Source of the DNA: an uncultured Mesorhizobium sp.
GTDB lineage: Bacteria > Pseudomonadota > Alphaproteobacteria > Rhizobiales > Rhizobiaceae
Length of the DNA: 6,892 nt
Reading direction: 5' to 3'
Assembly (NCBI GenBank): GCA_950071955.1
Contig: CATMOC010000197.1
Coordinates: 1 to 6,892 of the forward strand
A program made the translations under genes and the position numbers. Under the pieces are notes generated by a model, which worked only from the letters and a program-made list of their open reading frames with translations, was not told the origin of the DNA and made no database searches. Shown piece by piece: positions 1-5,001 of this stretch. Numbering within the stretch: the first letter of the stretch is position 1; the number at the start of each line of letters is the position of its first letter.

Positions 1-31
1 CGAAGACCGGGATGAGGTCGCGTTCAGTCAT
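1..31 (-). CDS. Possible N-terminal fragment of a leftward gene (partial)
   Basis: From the ATG at 31-29 the minus strand reads ten open codons (Met-Thr-Glu-Arg-Asp-Leu-Ile-Pro-Val-Phe) before leaving the window. The duplicated upstream copy of the same ATG (71-69) reads the same ten codons and then hits TGA at 26-24, giving only a 15-residue peptide. If a real gene starts here, the start at 31 is therefore the usable one, unless the duplication is an artefact and the true start is the upstream copy. No convincing Shine-Dalgarno sequence precedes either ATG, and ten residues are too few to name a family. The gene would follow the GNAT pair on the same strand, separated from it by a hairpin. 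Confidence 0.3.
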   Translation of the reverse strand, partial: MTERDLIPVF

Positions 32-78
32 GAGGGCGACCGAAGACCGGGATGAGGTCGCGTTCAGTCATGAGGGCG
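1..78. repeat. 40-bp tandem direct repeat, at least 1.95 copies
   Basis: Bases 1-38 are identical to 41-78, giving a period of 40 bp; the match stops at 79. The unit contains a minus-strand ATG (29-31 and again 69-71) followed by codons for Met-Thr-Glu-Arg-Asp-Leu-Ile-Pro-Val-Phe. Because 40 is not a multiple of three, the two start codons are in different frames. The array may continue leftwards beyond the window, or it may be an assembly artefact at a sequence end. Both explanations fit what is visible. Confidence 0.85.
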
Positions 79-91
79 TTTCAATATCCGG

Positions 92-120
92 AAAGAGCCG
101 ACGCGAAACGCGCGGGCTCT
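92..120 (-). terminator. Hairpin after the detoxification operon, probable weak terminator
   Basis: AGAGCC (94-99) pairs with GGCTCT (115-120). Inside, after a two-base internal mismatch, CGCG pairs with CGCG around an AAA triloop (plus-strand view). Read on the minus strand, the stem ends in CTCT followed by TT and then CCGG, so the U-tract is short. It lies about 70 bp past the stop codon of the last GNAT gene and just before the possible next start. It could be a weak intrinsic terminator or a leader hairpin of the next gene. Confidence 0.45.
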
Positions 121-190
121 CGACCCTCCTAACCGATGCCGGCGGAGGGAGCAAATGCGGTCCGGTCGCAGCAATCTGAAACGACGGAAA

Positions 191-487
191 TCACCGCGCC
201 AGGACGTCGTCCCAGTCGGGGGAATGGCGCTTGAACTCGTCGGCAACGAACCAGCAGGTCGGCGTGATCCTGTACCCGCCGGCGCGGGCATCGGCAATGA
301 GCCGCTCGACCATCCGCTCCGCAATCCCCTGCTCGCGATAGGGCACCGGAACGAAGGTGTGATCCGCGATTACGCGGTCTTCGCCCACCCGCACGAAAGT
401 CAGGCGCGAATCCTCGCCGTTCGGCATGGGAATGAAGTAGCGACCGCCCTTCGGGGTCGCTTCGAACTGGATATCTTGCTCCGTCAT
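191..487 (-). CDS. Small GNAT-family N-acetyltransferase (Acetyltransf_CG/NATD1-like), copy 1
   Basis: This 98-residue protein is the size expected for the minimal GNAT family that includes human NATD1 and bacterial YjdJ-like proteins. Seen in sequence: Asp42-His43-Thr44, then the acetyl-CoA pyrophosphate-binding loop Arg-Glu-Gln-Gly-Ile-Ala at 51-56 (Q/RxxGxG/A type), and the family's C-terminal Pro-Thr-Cys-Trp-Phe stretch with Cys78, followed by a Lys-Arg-His and Asp-Val-Leu ending. The fold is single-domain and cytosolic with no extra domains. The ATG at 487 is preceded by AGAGGTG, which overlaps the stop of the upstream paralogue; only four bases separate the two genes, so translation is probably coupled. 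It is the last gene of the operon. The acceptor substrate is unknown; the family assignment is firm, the role is not. Confidence 0.9.
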   Translation of the reverse strand: MTEQDIQFEATPKGGRYFIPMPNGEDSRLTFVRVGEDRVIADHTFVPVPYREQGIAERMVERLIADARAGGYRITPTCWFVADEFKRHSPDWDDVLAR

Positions 488-491
488 GTCT

Positions 492-791
492 TCACCTCTT
501 CAGGACGTCGGCCCATTCGGGATGCTTCTTGAACTGCGCGTTCGCGAAGGGGCAGAGCGGGATGATCTTCTTGCCGGCCGCGCGGGCGTCCTCCACGGCG
601 CGGGTAACCAGCCGCAAGCCCGCCCCCTGCCCGCGGAAGGCGTCCGGCACCTCGGTATGATCGATGATGATCTGGTGCTGGCCGACATTGGTATAGGTCG
701 TCTCGGCGATAGCGCCACCGGGCGCGCGCAGGAAGTAGCGGCCCTTGGAGCCGTTGTCCTCGTGCTCGATGGTCGTGGGTGCTTCGGTCAT
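492..791 (-). CDS. Small GNAT-family N-acetyltransferase (Acetyltransf_CG/NATD1-like), copy 2
   Basis: This 99-residue paralogue of the next gene has the same layout: Asp44-His45-Thr46-Glu-Val-Pro, the acetyl-CoA loop Arg-Gly-Gln-Gly-Ala-Gly at 53-58, the conserved Cys80 in a Pro-Leu-Cys-Pro-Phe context, and a Lys-Lys-His-Pro-Glu-Trp-Ala-Asp-Val-Leu ending. It is closer to the textbook family pattern (HTEVP, RGQG, KHPE) than copy 1. The start at 791 has an excellent AAGGAG seven bases upstream, inside the end of the hydrolase gene, and the two genes overlap by ATGA, a classic coupling signal. The pair looks like an old tandem duplication, since the two proteins differ at most positions outside the motifs. 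The substrate, small molecule or protein, cannot be read from sequence. Confidence 0.92.
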   Translation of the reverse strand: MTEAPTTIEHEDNGSKGRYFLRAPGGAIAETTYTNVGQHQIIIDHTEVPDAFRGQGAGLRLVTRAVEDARAAGKKIIPLCPFANAQFKKHPEWADVLKR

Positions 792-1426
792 GCTCGTTCT
801 CCTTGCGCGGGTGCCGGCAGGCTGTGGGCCAAAAATGCCTTCGCGGCGGAAAGTTCTTCAGGCCGGACCTCGTGGCCGCCCGGATGCCAGTCGAGCGTCA
901 CGTCGGCGCCGGCCGCGACGAGCCAGGATTCCAGCCGCGCCGTCAGGTTCGGCGGGCAGATCGGGTCGCGCCGCCCCGCCGTGATCAAAATGCGCTTGCC
1001 CGCGAGGGAACCTTCGATCTGAGGTTCGAACGGGATGAGCGGGTGCATGAGCACGGCGGCGTCAAACAGGTCAGGTCGGGCGAACATCGTGGTCGCGAGG
1101 ATGTTCGCACCGTTGGAATAGCCGATACCGAAAGTACGGTTGGCCCTAGCCTCCGCTCGGTGCGCTTCCACGAAGCCGACCATCTTGCCGGTGGCGCGGG
1201 CGAGGTCGTCCATGTCGTAGACGCCCTCCCCGGTGCGGCGGAAGAAGCGGGCGGCACCGTGTTCCGAAACATCGCCGCGCGGGGAGACGATCGTCCCACC
1301 CGGAACGAGGTCTCGCGCGAGCGCCAGAAGCTGATCTTCGCCGCCGCCGGTGCCATGGAGGGCGAAGACGAGCGGACGCCCGGGCACGCCGGCCTCGATG
1401 CGGTGGATGTAACTGTCTCTGGACAT
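788..1426 (-). CDS. Alpha/beta-hydrolase, carboxylesterase/phospholipase type (MhqD-like)
   Basis: This 212-residue single-domain hydrolase shows an oxyanion-hole region His-Gly-Thr-Gly-Gly-Gly-Glu-Asp at 24-31, the nucleophile elbow Gly-Tyr-Ser-Asn-Gly with Ser104, the acid Asp154 in Arg-Arg-Asp-Pro-Ile-Cys-Pro, and His185 in Gly-Gly-His-Glu-Val. The catalytic triad is complete and there is no signal peptide, so it is a cytosolic enzyme. The length fits the small carboxylesterase family that contains Bacillus MhqD and YodD. It lies 48 bp downstream of the ring-cleaving dioxygenase gene, as hydrolases of this kind often do, and could act on an ester, lactone or ring-cleavage product; that role is inferred. 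The ATG at 1426 has GGAG eight bases upstream. The gene's 3' end overlaps the next GNAT start by four bases. Confidence 0.9.
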   Translation of the reverse strand: MSRDSYIHRIEAGVPGRPLVFALHGTGGGEDQLLALARDLVPGGTIVSPRGDVSEHGAARFFRRTGEGVYDMDDLARATGKMVGFVEAHRAEARANRTFGIGYSNGANILATTMFARPDLFDAAVLMHPLIPFEPQIEGSLAGKRILITAGRRDPICPPNLTARLESWLVAAGADVTLDWHPGGHEVRPEELSAAKAFLAHSLPAPAQGERA

Positions 1427-1446
1427 GTTTCTGCTCCATTGACGGG

Positions 1447-1466
1447 GCGGCGGTCGAAGCCGCCGC
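1447..1466 (-). other. Intercistronic GC hairpin between dioxygenase and hydrolase genes
   Basis: GCGGCGG (1447-1453) and CCGCCGC (1460-1466) form a perfect 7-bp stem with a six-base loop in the 48-bp gap between the two genes. No U-tract follows on the minus strand, so it is unlikely to be a full terminator. It could protect the dioxygenase 3' end or tune expression between the first gene and the rest of the operon. Confidence 0.5.
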
Positions 1467-1474
1467 TGCCGTCC

Positions 1475-2407
1475 TCAATCCGTGATCGGCTGCAGATGCG
1501 CTTCGAGCGACTTGCGCAGGTGCTCGTGCTGGGTCGGCAGCTTCAGCGCCTCGCCGAGATGGGCCGTATCCTCGTCGCGATCGAAACCGGGCTCGTTGGT
1601 GGCGACTTCGAAGAGCACGCCGCCCGGCGTGCGGAAGTAGATGGCCCAGAAATAGTCGCGGTCGATCACCGGCGTCACCTGATAGCCCGTATCCATCAGC
1701 GCCTTGCGCACTTCGAGCTGCTTGGCGCGGTTCTCGACGGCGAAGGCCACGTGGTGCACAGATCCGGCGCCAAGTCCGGCGCGGTTGCCGCCCGGCATCG
1801 TCTCGATGTCGATGAAGTCTGCGCCGTTGCCGCCGGGGATCGCCAGCCGCTTGACATTTCCCGACGTATCGACCGGCTGATAGCCCATGAAACCCAGCAG
1901 TTCCTCGGTCGCGCCGCCGTCCTTCAGCCGCAGCGATACAGAATGGAAGCCGCGTATCGCCTCGTCGGCGGGGACGTCGCTCTTCGTCCACGGCGCGCGG
2001 GCATCATCCTTCGTTTCGACGAGGGCAAACCCATCGCCGTCCGGACCGGCGAATGACAGGCGCTTTTCGCCAAAGCTTTCGTCGAGAGCCAGCCCGTTTA
2101 CGCCTTCACCTTCGAAACGTTCCTGCCAGTAGCCGAGCGTGCCTTGCGGGACGGAAAACACCGTCGTTCCGACCTCGCCGGTACCAGGGTGGCGCCGCGC
2201 GATGTTCGGGAACGGGAAATAGGTCATCACCGTGCCCGGCGTGCCAACCTCGTTGCCATAGTAGAGGTGATAGACGTCCGGCGCATCGAAATTGACGGTC
2301 TTCTTCACCCGGCGAAGGCCGAGATTTCCGGTGAAGAAGGCGTTGTTCTGCCGCGCTTCCTTCGCCATCGACGTGACGTGATGCAGACCCCTGATCTGGT
2401 CGAGCAT
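1475..2407 (-). CDS. VOC-family ring-cleaving dioxygenase (MhqO/LinE-like)
   Basis: This 310-residue protein contains two vicinal-oxygen-chelate modules, at roughly residues 5-132 and 152-272. Likely metal ligands are visible: the His9-His10 pair in Gly-Leu-His-His-Val-Thr, the His218-His219 pair in Val-His-His-Val-Ala-Phe, and Glu267 in Val-Leu-Phe-Glu-Val-Ala-Thr. This is the two-His-one-Glu pattern of extradiol-type Fe(II) enzymes in this family, which open hydroquinone or catechol rings (Bacillus MhqO, Sphingobium LinE). The exact substrate is not readable. It heads the operon with the hydrolase and the GNAT pair. An open frame extends upstream to 2533, but the start at 2407 is chosen because the family's conserved first strand begins there and AAAGGAG sits seven bases upstream. 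Quinone or electrophile detoxification is the likeliest role, by analogy. Confidence 0.92.
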   Translation of the reverse strand: MLDQIRGLHHVTSMAKEARQNNAFFTGNLGLRRVKKTVNFDAPDVYHLYYGNEVGTPGTVMTYFPFPNIARRHPGTGEVGTTVFSVPQGTLGYWQERFEGEGVNGLALDESFGEKRLSFAGPDGDGFALVETKDDARAPWTKSDVPADEAIRGFHSVSLRLKDGGATEELLGFMGYQPVDTSGNVKRLAIPGGNGADFIDIETMPGGNRAGLGAGSVHHVAFAVENRAKQLEVRKALMDTGYQVTPVIDRDYFWAIYFRTPGGVLFEVATNEPGFDRDEDTAHLGEALKLPTQHEHLRKSLEAHLQPITD

Positions 2408-2414
2408 GGTCTTG

Positions 2415-2421
2415 CTCCTTT
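2415..2421 (-). promoter_or_regulatory. Strong ribosome binding site fixing the dioxygenase start
   Basis: AAAGGAG on the minus strand lies seven bases before the ATG at 2407. The upstream in-frame ATG at 2434 lacks a comparable site, so the shorter protein is preferred. Confidence 0.8.
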
Positions 2422-2504
2422 CCGGTTCACTCATGGACCGCGGTAGGCGATCCCTTCGCGACACAATGTCGGATTTTGCCACCAGAATGAAAGCGCACGG
2501 AACA

Positions 2505-2533
2505 AGAATACATCGTTCGAAATTTGTGAACAA
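2505..2533 (-). promoter_or_regulatory. Putative sigma70-type promoter of the dioxygenase operon
   Basis: On the minus strand TTGTTC (2533-2528) and TATTCT (2510-2505) are separated by 17 bp. These are partial matches to -35 and -10 hexamers with ideal spacing, in an AT-richer patch than its surroundings. The implied leader to the ATG at 2407 is about 90-100 nt. The region shows no GGAAC-N16/17-CGTT element in this orientation, so this operon appears not to use EcfG directly. Confidence 0.45.
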
Positions 2534-2550
2534 TAGAATGGGAATCGTTC
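2512..2550. promoter_or_regulatory. Operator-like array of three 7-bp half-sites
   Basis: ATCGTTC (2512-2518), GAACAAT (2528-2534) and ATCGTTC (2544-2550) alternate in orientation and are separated by exactly nine bases each, so the period is 16. The first and last are identical; the middle is the reverse complement ATTGTTC, differing at one base. The array overlaps the predicted -35 and spacer of the operon promoter, as expected for a repressor or activator binding site. No regulator gene is present in the window. Confidence 0.45.
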
Positions 2551-2558
2551 ATTATTCT

Positions 2559-2579
2559 CAGGTCAGCGAAACCGACCTG
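2559..2579. promoter_or_regulatory. Inverted repeat CAGGTC-N9-GACCTG upstream of the dioxygenase promoter
   Basis: CAGGTC (2559-2564) and GACCTG (2574-2579) form a perfect 6-bp inverted repeat with a nine-base centre, between the operator-like array and the terminator of the PRC gene. The spacing would suit a dimeric DNA-binding protein on one face of the helix. No protein can be assigned, and a short palindrome of this size can arise by chance. Confidence 0.3.
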
Positions 2580-2603
2580 GGGGTCAACGCCCTGGCAAGC
2601 GGC

Positions 2604-2643
2604 AGATAAAAAGAGGACCCGCCGCGAATGCGACGGGTCCTTT
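2604..2643 (-). terminator. Intrinsic terminator of the PRC-barrel gene
   Basis: AGGACCCG (2614-2621) pairs with CGGGTCCT (2634-2641); inside, three more pairs follow one mismatch, closing on a GAAT loop. On the minus strand the stem is followed by C and then TTTTT (2612-2608). It lies about 25 bp past the stop codon at 2666, as expected for a Rho-independent terminator. On the plus strand only three T follow, so it acts mainly leftwards. It separates the PRC gene from the dioxygenase promoter. Confidence 0.88.
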
Positions 2644-2665
2644 GCCTAGTACGTATGGAGGGAAA

Positions 2666-3814
2666 TCAGCTCCTCGGAACGACCATCCGCATCTCGTCGC
2701 GACGCTCAGCGTAGGAGTCTTCCTCGTAGGCCGGCTGGGCCTCGAGCTGCTCTTCCGTGAAGTTCGTGTAGAGATACTTGTCGCCGTCCTCATCGGTCAG
2801 GAACTCGAGCTGGTCCATGCCGATAGCGACCGGCTTTTCGCCCATGCCGAGGAAGCCGCCGACGTCAACGATGATGGCATCGACCTTGCCGTCCTGGCCG
2901 AGCACGATGTCGCCGATCTCGCCGACGTTGTCATCATTGGCGCCATAGACGGTTGTGCCGATGAAGTCCTCGGCGGACATACCCGTCGCGTCGAGCGGCT
3001 GCAGCGTCGAACGGTCGATCGCAGCGGTTTCCATATCGTCCGCGTCGTTCTCAGCCGGAGCCACCTGCTCGGCCGGAGCCTGAGCGGTCTCTTCTTTCGC
3101 AGCTTCGCCCTCGGCGGGTTCGACTACGACCACGTCGGACTTGCCTTCGGCGGCCGGCGCGGTCTCTTCAGCGGGGGCGGCGGCCATGTTCTGGTTGTCC
3201 GCCGTCGCAGCGTCGTTCGCCGGAGCGGCAGCCGTGGTTTCGGTCTCGGTCGTGGTGGCGCCATCAGCCGGTACGGTGGCTACGTCGCCTTCGGCCTCGT
3301 CGTCGTTTTCGACCGGAGCGTTGGCGAGGTCTTCCGCGGTGGCCGGTTTGGTCTCGGCAACATTCGCGTCAGCCGGCATCGGCTGATAGGCGAGACGGTC
3401 GAATTCCTGCTGCGCCTTCAGCGCGTCGGCAGTGGTTTCGACGACCATCCAACGGTCGTCGTCGCGGTCGACCCACTCGACGAGGTTGTATTCGATGGCG
3501 ACGTCCTTCTGGCCGATGCCGAGGAACCCGCCGACGCCGATCACGACGGCCTGGATGCTGCCGTCCTTGCCGATGACGAGGTCGTTGACTTCGCCGATGT
3601 TCTCGGCATCGTCGCCGGTGCCGTTGTAGACTTCCTCGCCGATGATGTTGGACGCGAGATTGCCTTCAGCCTTGATCTGCATGGGGGCATCCTGCTGCTG
3701 CATCGTGGCAGCGGGATCCTGCGTGACAGGCTGTGCGGGGGTGGTCGTCTGCGCGATCGCGCCAGTCGAGATGAGGGTTGCGACCGCGGTGGTCGCCAAG
3801 AGGTTGCGGATCAT
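2666..3814 (-). CDS. Exported protein with two PRC-barrel domains and an acidic linker
   Basis: This 382-residue protein begins with a signal peptide (Arg3, hydrophobic core, Ala-Ile-Ala cleavage before Gln22), so it is probably periplasmic. Two PRC-barrel domains lie at about 52-128 and 280-355. They share the pattern Val-Gly-Gly-Phe-Leu-Gly-(Ile/Met)-Gly at 94-101 and 318-325, and Gly-Lys/Gln-Asp-Gly turns. Between them, residues about 145-265 form a low-complexity linker rich in Ala, Glu, Thr and Pro. Such two-barrel exported proteins are common in rhizobia; their function is poorly known and may involve stress or envelope binding. The ATG at 3814 has AGGAG eight bases upstream. An EcfG-type promoter and a structured leader precede it, and a strong terminator follows, so it is probably monocistronic. 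Confidence 0.92.
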   Translation of the reverse strand: MIRNLLATTAVATLISTGAIAQTTTPAQPVTQDPAATMQQQDAPMQIKAEGNLASNIIGEEVYNGTGDDAENIGEVNDLVIGKDGSIQAVVIGVGGFLGIGQKDVAIEYNLVEWVDRDDDRWMVVETTADALKAQQEFDRLAYQPMPADANVAETKPATAEDLANAPVENDDEAEGDVATVPADGATTTETETTAAAPANDAATADNQNMAAAPAEETAPAAEGKSDVVVVEPAEGEAAKEETAQAPAEQVAPAENDADDMETAAIDRSTLQPLDATGMSAEDFIGTTVYGANDDNVGEIGDIVLGQDGKVDAIIVDVGGFLGMGEKPVAIGMDQLEFLTDEDGDKYLYTNFTEEQLEAQPAYEEDSYAERRDEMRMVVPRS

Positions 3815-3845
3815 GTTAGTCTCTCCTTGTGCATTTCACATGCAT

Positions 3846-3891
3846 GGCCGCGCAACAGTCCGATCGTCGCTGTGAGGGGTGGGGCGCGGCC
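3846..3891 (-). promoter_or_regulatory. Long hairpin in the predicted 5' leader of the PRC gene
   Basis: GGCCGCGC (3846-3853) and GCGCGGCC (3884-3891) form a perfect 8-bp GC stem, with a smaller ACAG/CTGT stem inside (3855-3858 with 3870-3873). The whole lies between the expected transcription start (about 3900) and the ribosome binding site. A second short repeat TGCAT-N5-ATGCA (3830-3844) sits next to the ribosome binding site. These could stabilise the mRNA or control translation. No known riboswitch class is recognised. Confidence 0.45.
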
Positions 3892-3907
3892 TATACAACG
3901 CCGGGTC

Positions 3908-3932
3908 AACGCGGGTCCACGGAAGTTGTTCC
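3908..3932 (-). promoter_or_regulatory. EcfG/RpoE2-type promoter of the PRC-barrel gene
   Basis: On the minus strand, GGAAC (3932-3928), 16 bases, then CGTT (3911-3908): a perfect match to the alphaproteobacterial general-stress sigma factor consensus. The predicted start near 3900 gives a leader of about 85 nt. It diverges from the kinase promoter on the other strand. Confidence 0.8.
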
Positions 3933-3989
3933 GGCCGCGAAATGCTTCCAGTACATTTTCTGACGCCGCCCAGAAGCTGCATTCGTTGG

Positions 3990-4014
3990 GGAACCTGCCA
4001 GCCTCGCCTGCGTT
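3990..4014 (+). promoter_or_regulatory. EcfG/RpoE2-type promoter of the lipid kinase gene
   Basis: GGAAC (3990-3994), 16 bases, then CGTT (4011-4014), a perfect consensus match. The predicted transcription start near 4021 leaves a leader of about 45 nt before the ATG at 4066. Confidence 0.8.
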
Positions 4015-4065
4015 GCTGCCTGTTCGATTCCAGACTCTGAACCTGTTCACCCGGGAAACTCCTGA

Positions 4066-5001
4066 ATGCATTTTCTCGCGATCCTGAACCGCGAAGGCGG
4101 GACACTGCGGACCACCGACCTTGACGCGTTGTCCGACTACATGCGCCAGTCCATGAGCCGGGCGGGCCATGGCATCGAGATCGAGATCGTAGCCGGAGCC
4201 GAAATTTCGGACGCGTTGAAGAAAGCCGTTGCACGTGAGGATGTGGACGTCGTGCTTGCCGGCGGCGGGGATGGAACGATCTCGGCCGCTGCCGCGATGC
4301 TGATGGACACCGGCAAGGCTCTTGCCGTCCTGCCGGCAGGGACGATGAACCTCTTCGCGCGCGGACTCCACATACCCCTGACATTGGAGGAGGCGATCGA
4401 CGGCTACGCCCATGGCGAGGAACGGGCCGTGGACATCGCCACCGCGAACGGAAAGCCGTTCGTCCACCAGTACTCCATCGGTCTTCACGCCCGCATGGTG
4501 CAACTCAGATCCCGCTTCGAATACGGGTCACGGTTCGGCAAGATCCTGGCGTCCTGGCGCGCGGCATTCGCCGTGATGGCCCACCCGCCGGCAATCGACA
4601 TCTCGCTCGACATCGGCAGCACCCAGATCCGCACGCGGACCACCGGCCTCGGCATATCCAACAACGTCTTCGGGGAGGGTCATCTGCCTTATGCCGACAA
4701 GCCGGACGGAGGGGTGCTGGGCATCTATATATCCAGCGCGGCGAACCGGCTGGAGATACTGTGGTTCTTCCTGGCCATGCTGAGAGGACGTTGGAAGGAT
4801 CTGGAAATGGTCGAGATCCACGAGTGCGAGACGGCTATCCTGAAGATCCGGTCCCCCTTGCGCCGCCACCCTTGCGTCATGGACGGCGAACTGAGGCCGA
4901 TGGAAAGGGAGACGGTTCTCCAGATCCGCCCGAAGGCCTTGCGCGTTCTGGTCCCCTCTGCCGAAGCGACGATGCAGGACCGAGGCGGAAGCGCGACCTG
5001 A
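4066..5001 (+). CDS. Diacylglycerol kinase-family lipid kinase (DAGK_cat, YegS/DgkB-like)
   Basis: This 311-residue protein has the usual length for the family. Residues 3-13 form the first strand and loop (Ala-Ile-Leu-Asn-Arg-Glu-Gly-Gly), Gly-Gly-Gly-Asp-Gly-Thr at 66-71 is the nucleotide-binding signature, Pro-Ala-Gly-Thr-Met-Asn at 90-95 the following conserved loop, and Asp-Gly-Glu at 273-275 the C-terminal domain motif typical of active members. It should phosphorylate a lipid alcohol such as diacylglycerol or a sphingoid-like base at the membrane face; the substrate is not determined by sequence. The ATG at 4066 lacks a strong Shine-Dalgarno site, but the start agrees with the conserved first strand. 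It has its own EcfG-type promoter, so a role in lipid remodelling under stress is inferred. Its stop abuts that of the convergent holin-like gene. Confidence 0.92.
   Translation: MHFLAILNREGGTLRTTDLDALSDYMRQSMSRAGHGIEIEIVAGAEISDALKKAVAREDVDVVLAGGGDGTISAAAAMLMDTGKALAVLPAGTMNLFARGLHIPLTLEEAIDGYAHGEERAVDIATANGKPFVHQYSIGLHARMVQLRSRFEYGSRFGKILASWRAAFAVMAHPPAIDISLDIGSTQIRTRTTGLGISNNVFGEGHLPYADKPDGGVLGIYISSAANRLEILWFFLAMLRGRWKDLEMVEIHECETAILKIRSPLRRHPCVMDGELRPMERETVLQIRPKALRVLVPSAEATMQDRGGSAT

Noticed and set aside
779..2056. Long plus-strand open frame (425 codons) opposite the hydrolase and dioxygenase genes
   Set aside because: It is antisense to two genes with full catalytic motifs, its product is Arg/His/Gly-rich with no recognisable domain, and long antisense frames are common in GC-rich DNA.
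2207..2252. Near-match to the EcfG promoter (GGAAC-N17-CGTG) inside the dioxygenase gene on the plus strand
   Set aside because: The -10 element has one mismatch, and it faces antisense inside a coding region with no gene downstream on that strand.
2498..2518. GGAAC followed by CGTT on the plus strand upstream of the dioxygenase gene
   Set aside because: The spacing is only ten bases, far from 16-17, and it points away from the gene.
2407..2533. N-terminal extension of the dioxygenase to the upstream start at 2533
   Set aside because: The extension does not resemble the family, it would cover the predicted promoter and operator-like array, and a strong ribosome binding site marks the start at 2407.
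2642..4087. Long plus-strand open frame (481 codons) opposite the PRC-barrel gene and running through the divergent promoter region
   Set aside because: It covers the PRC gene in antisense, crosses both EcfG promoters, and its product is a low-complexity mirror of the barrel gene. The signal peptide and domain repeats favour the minus strand.
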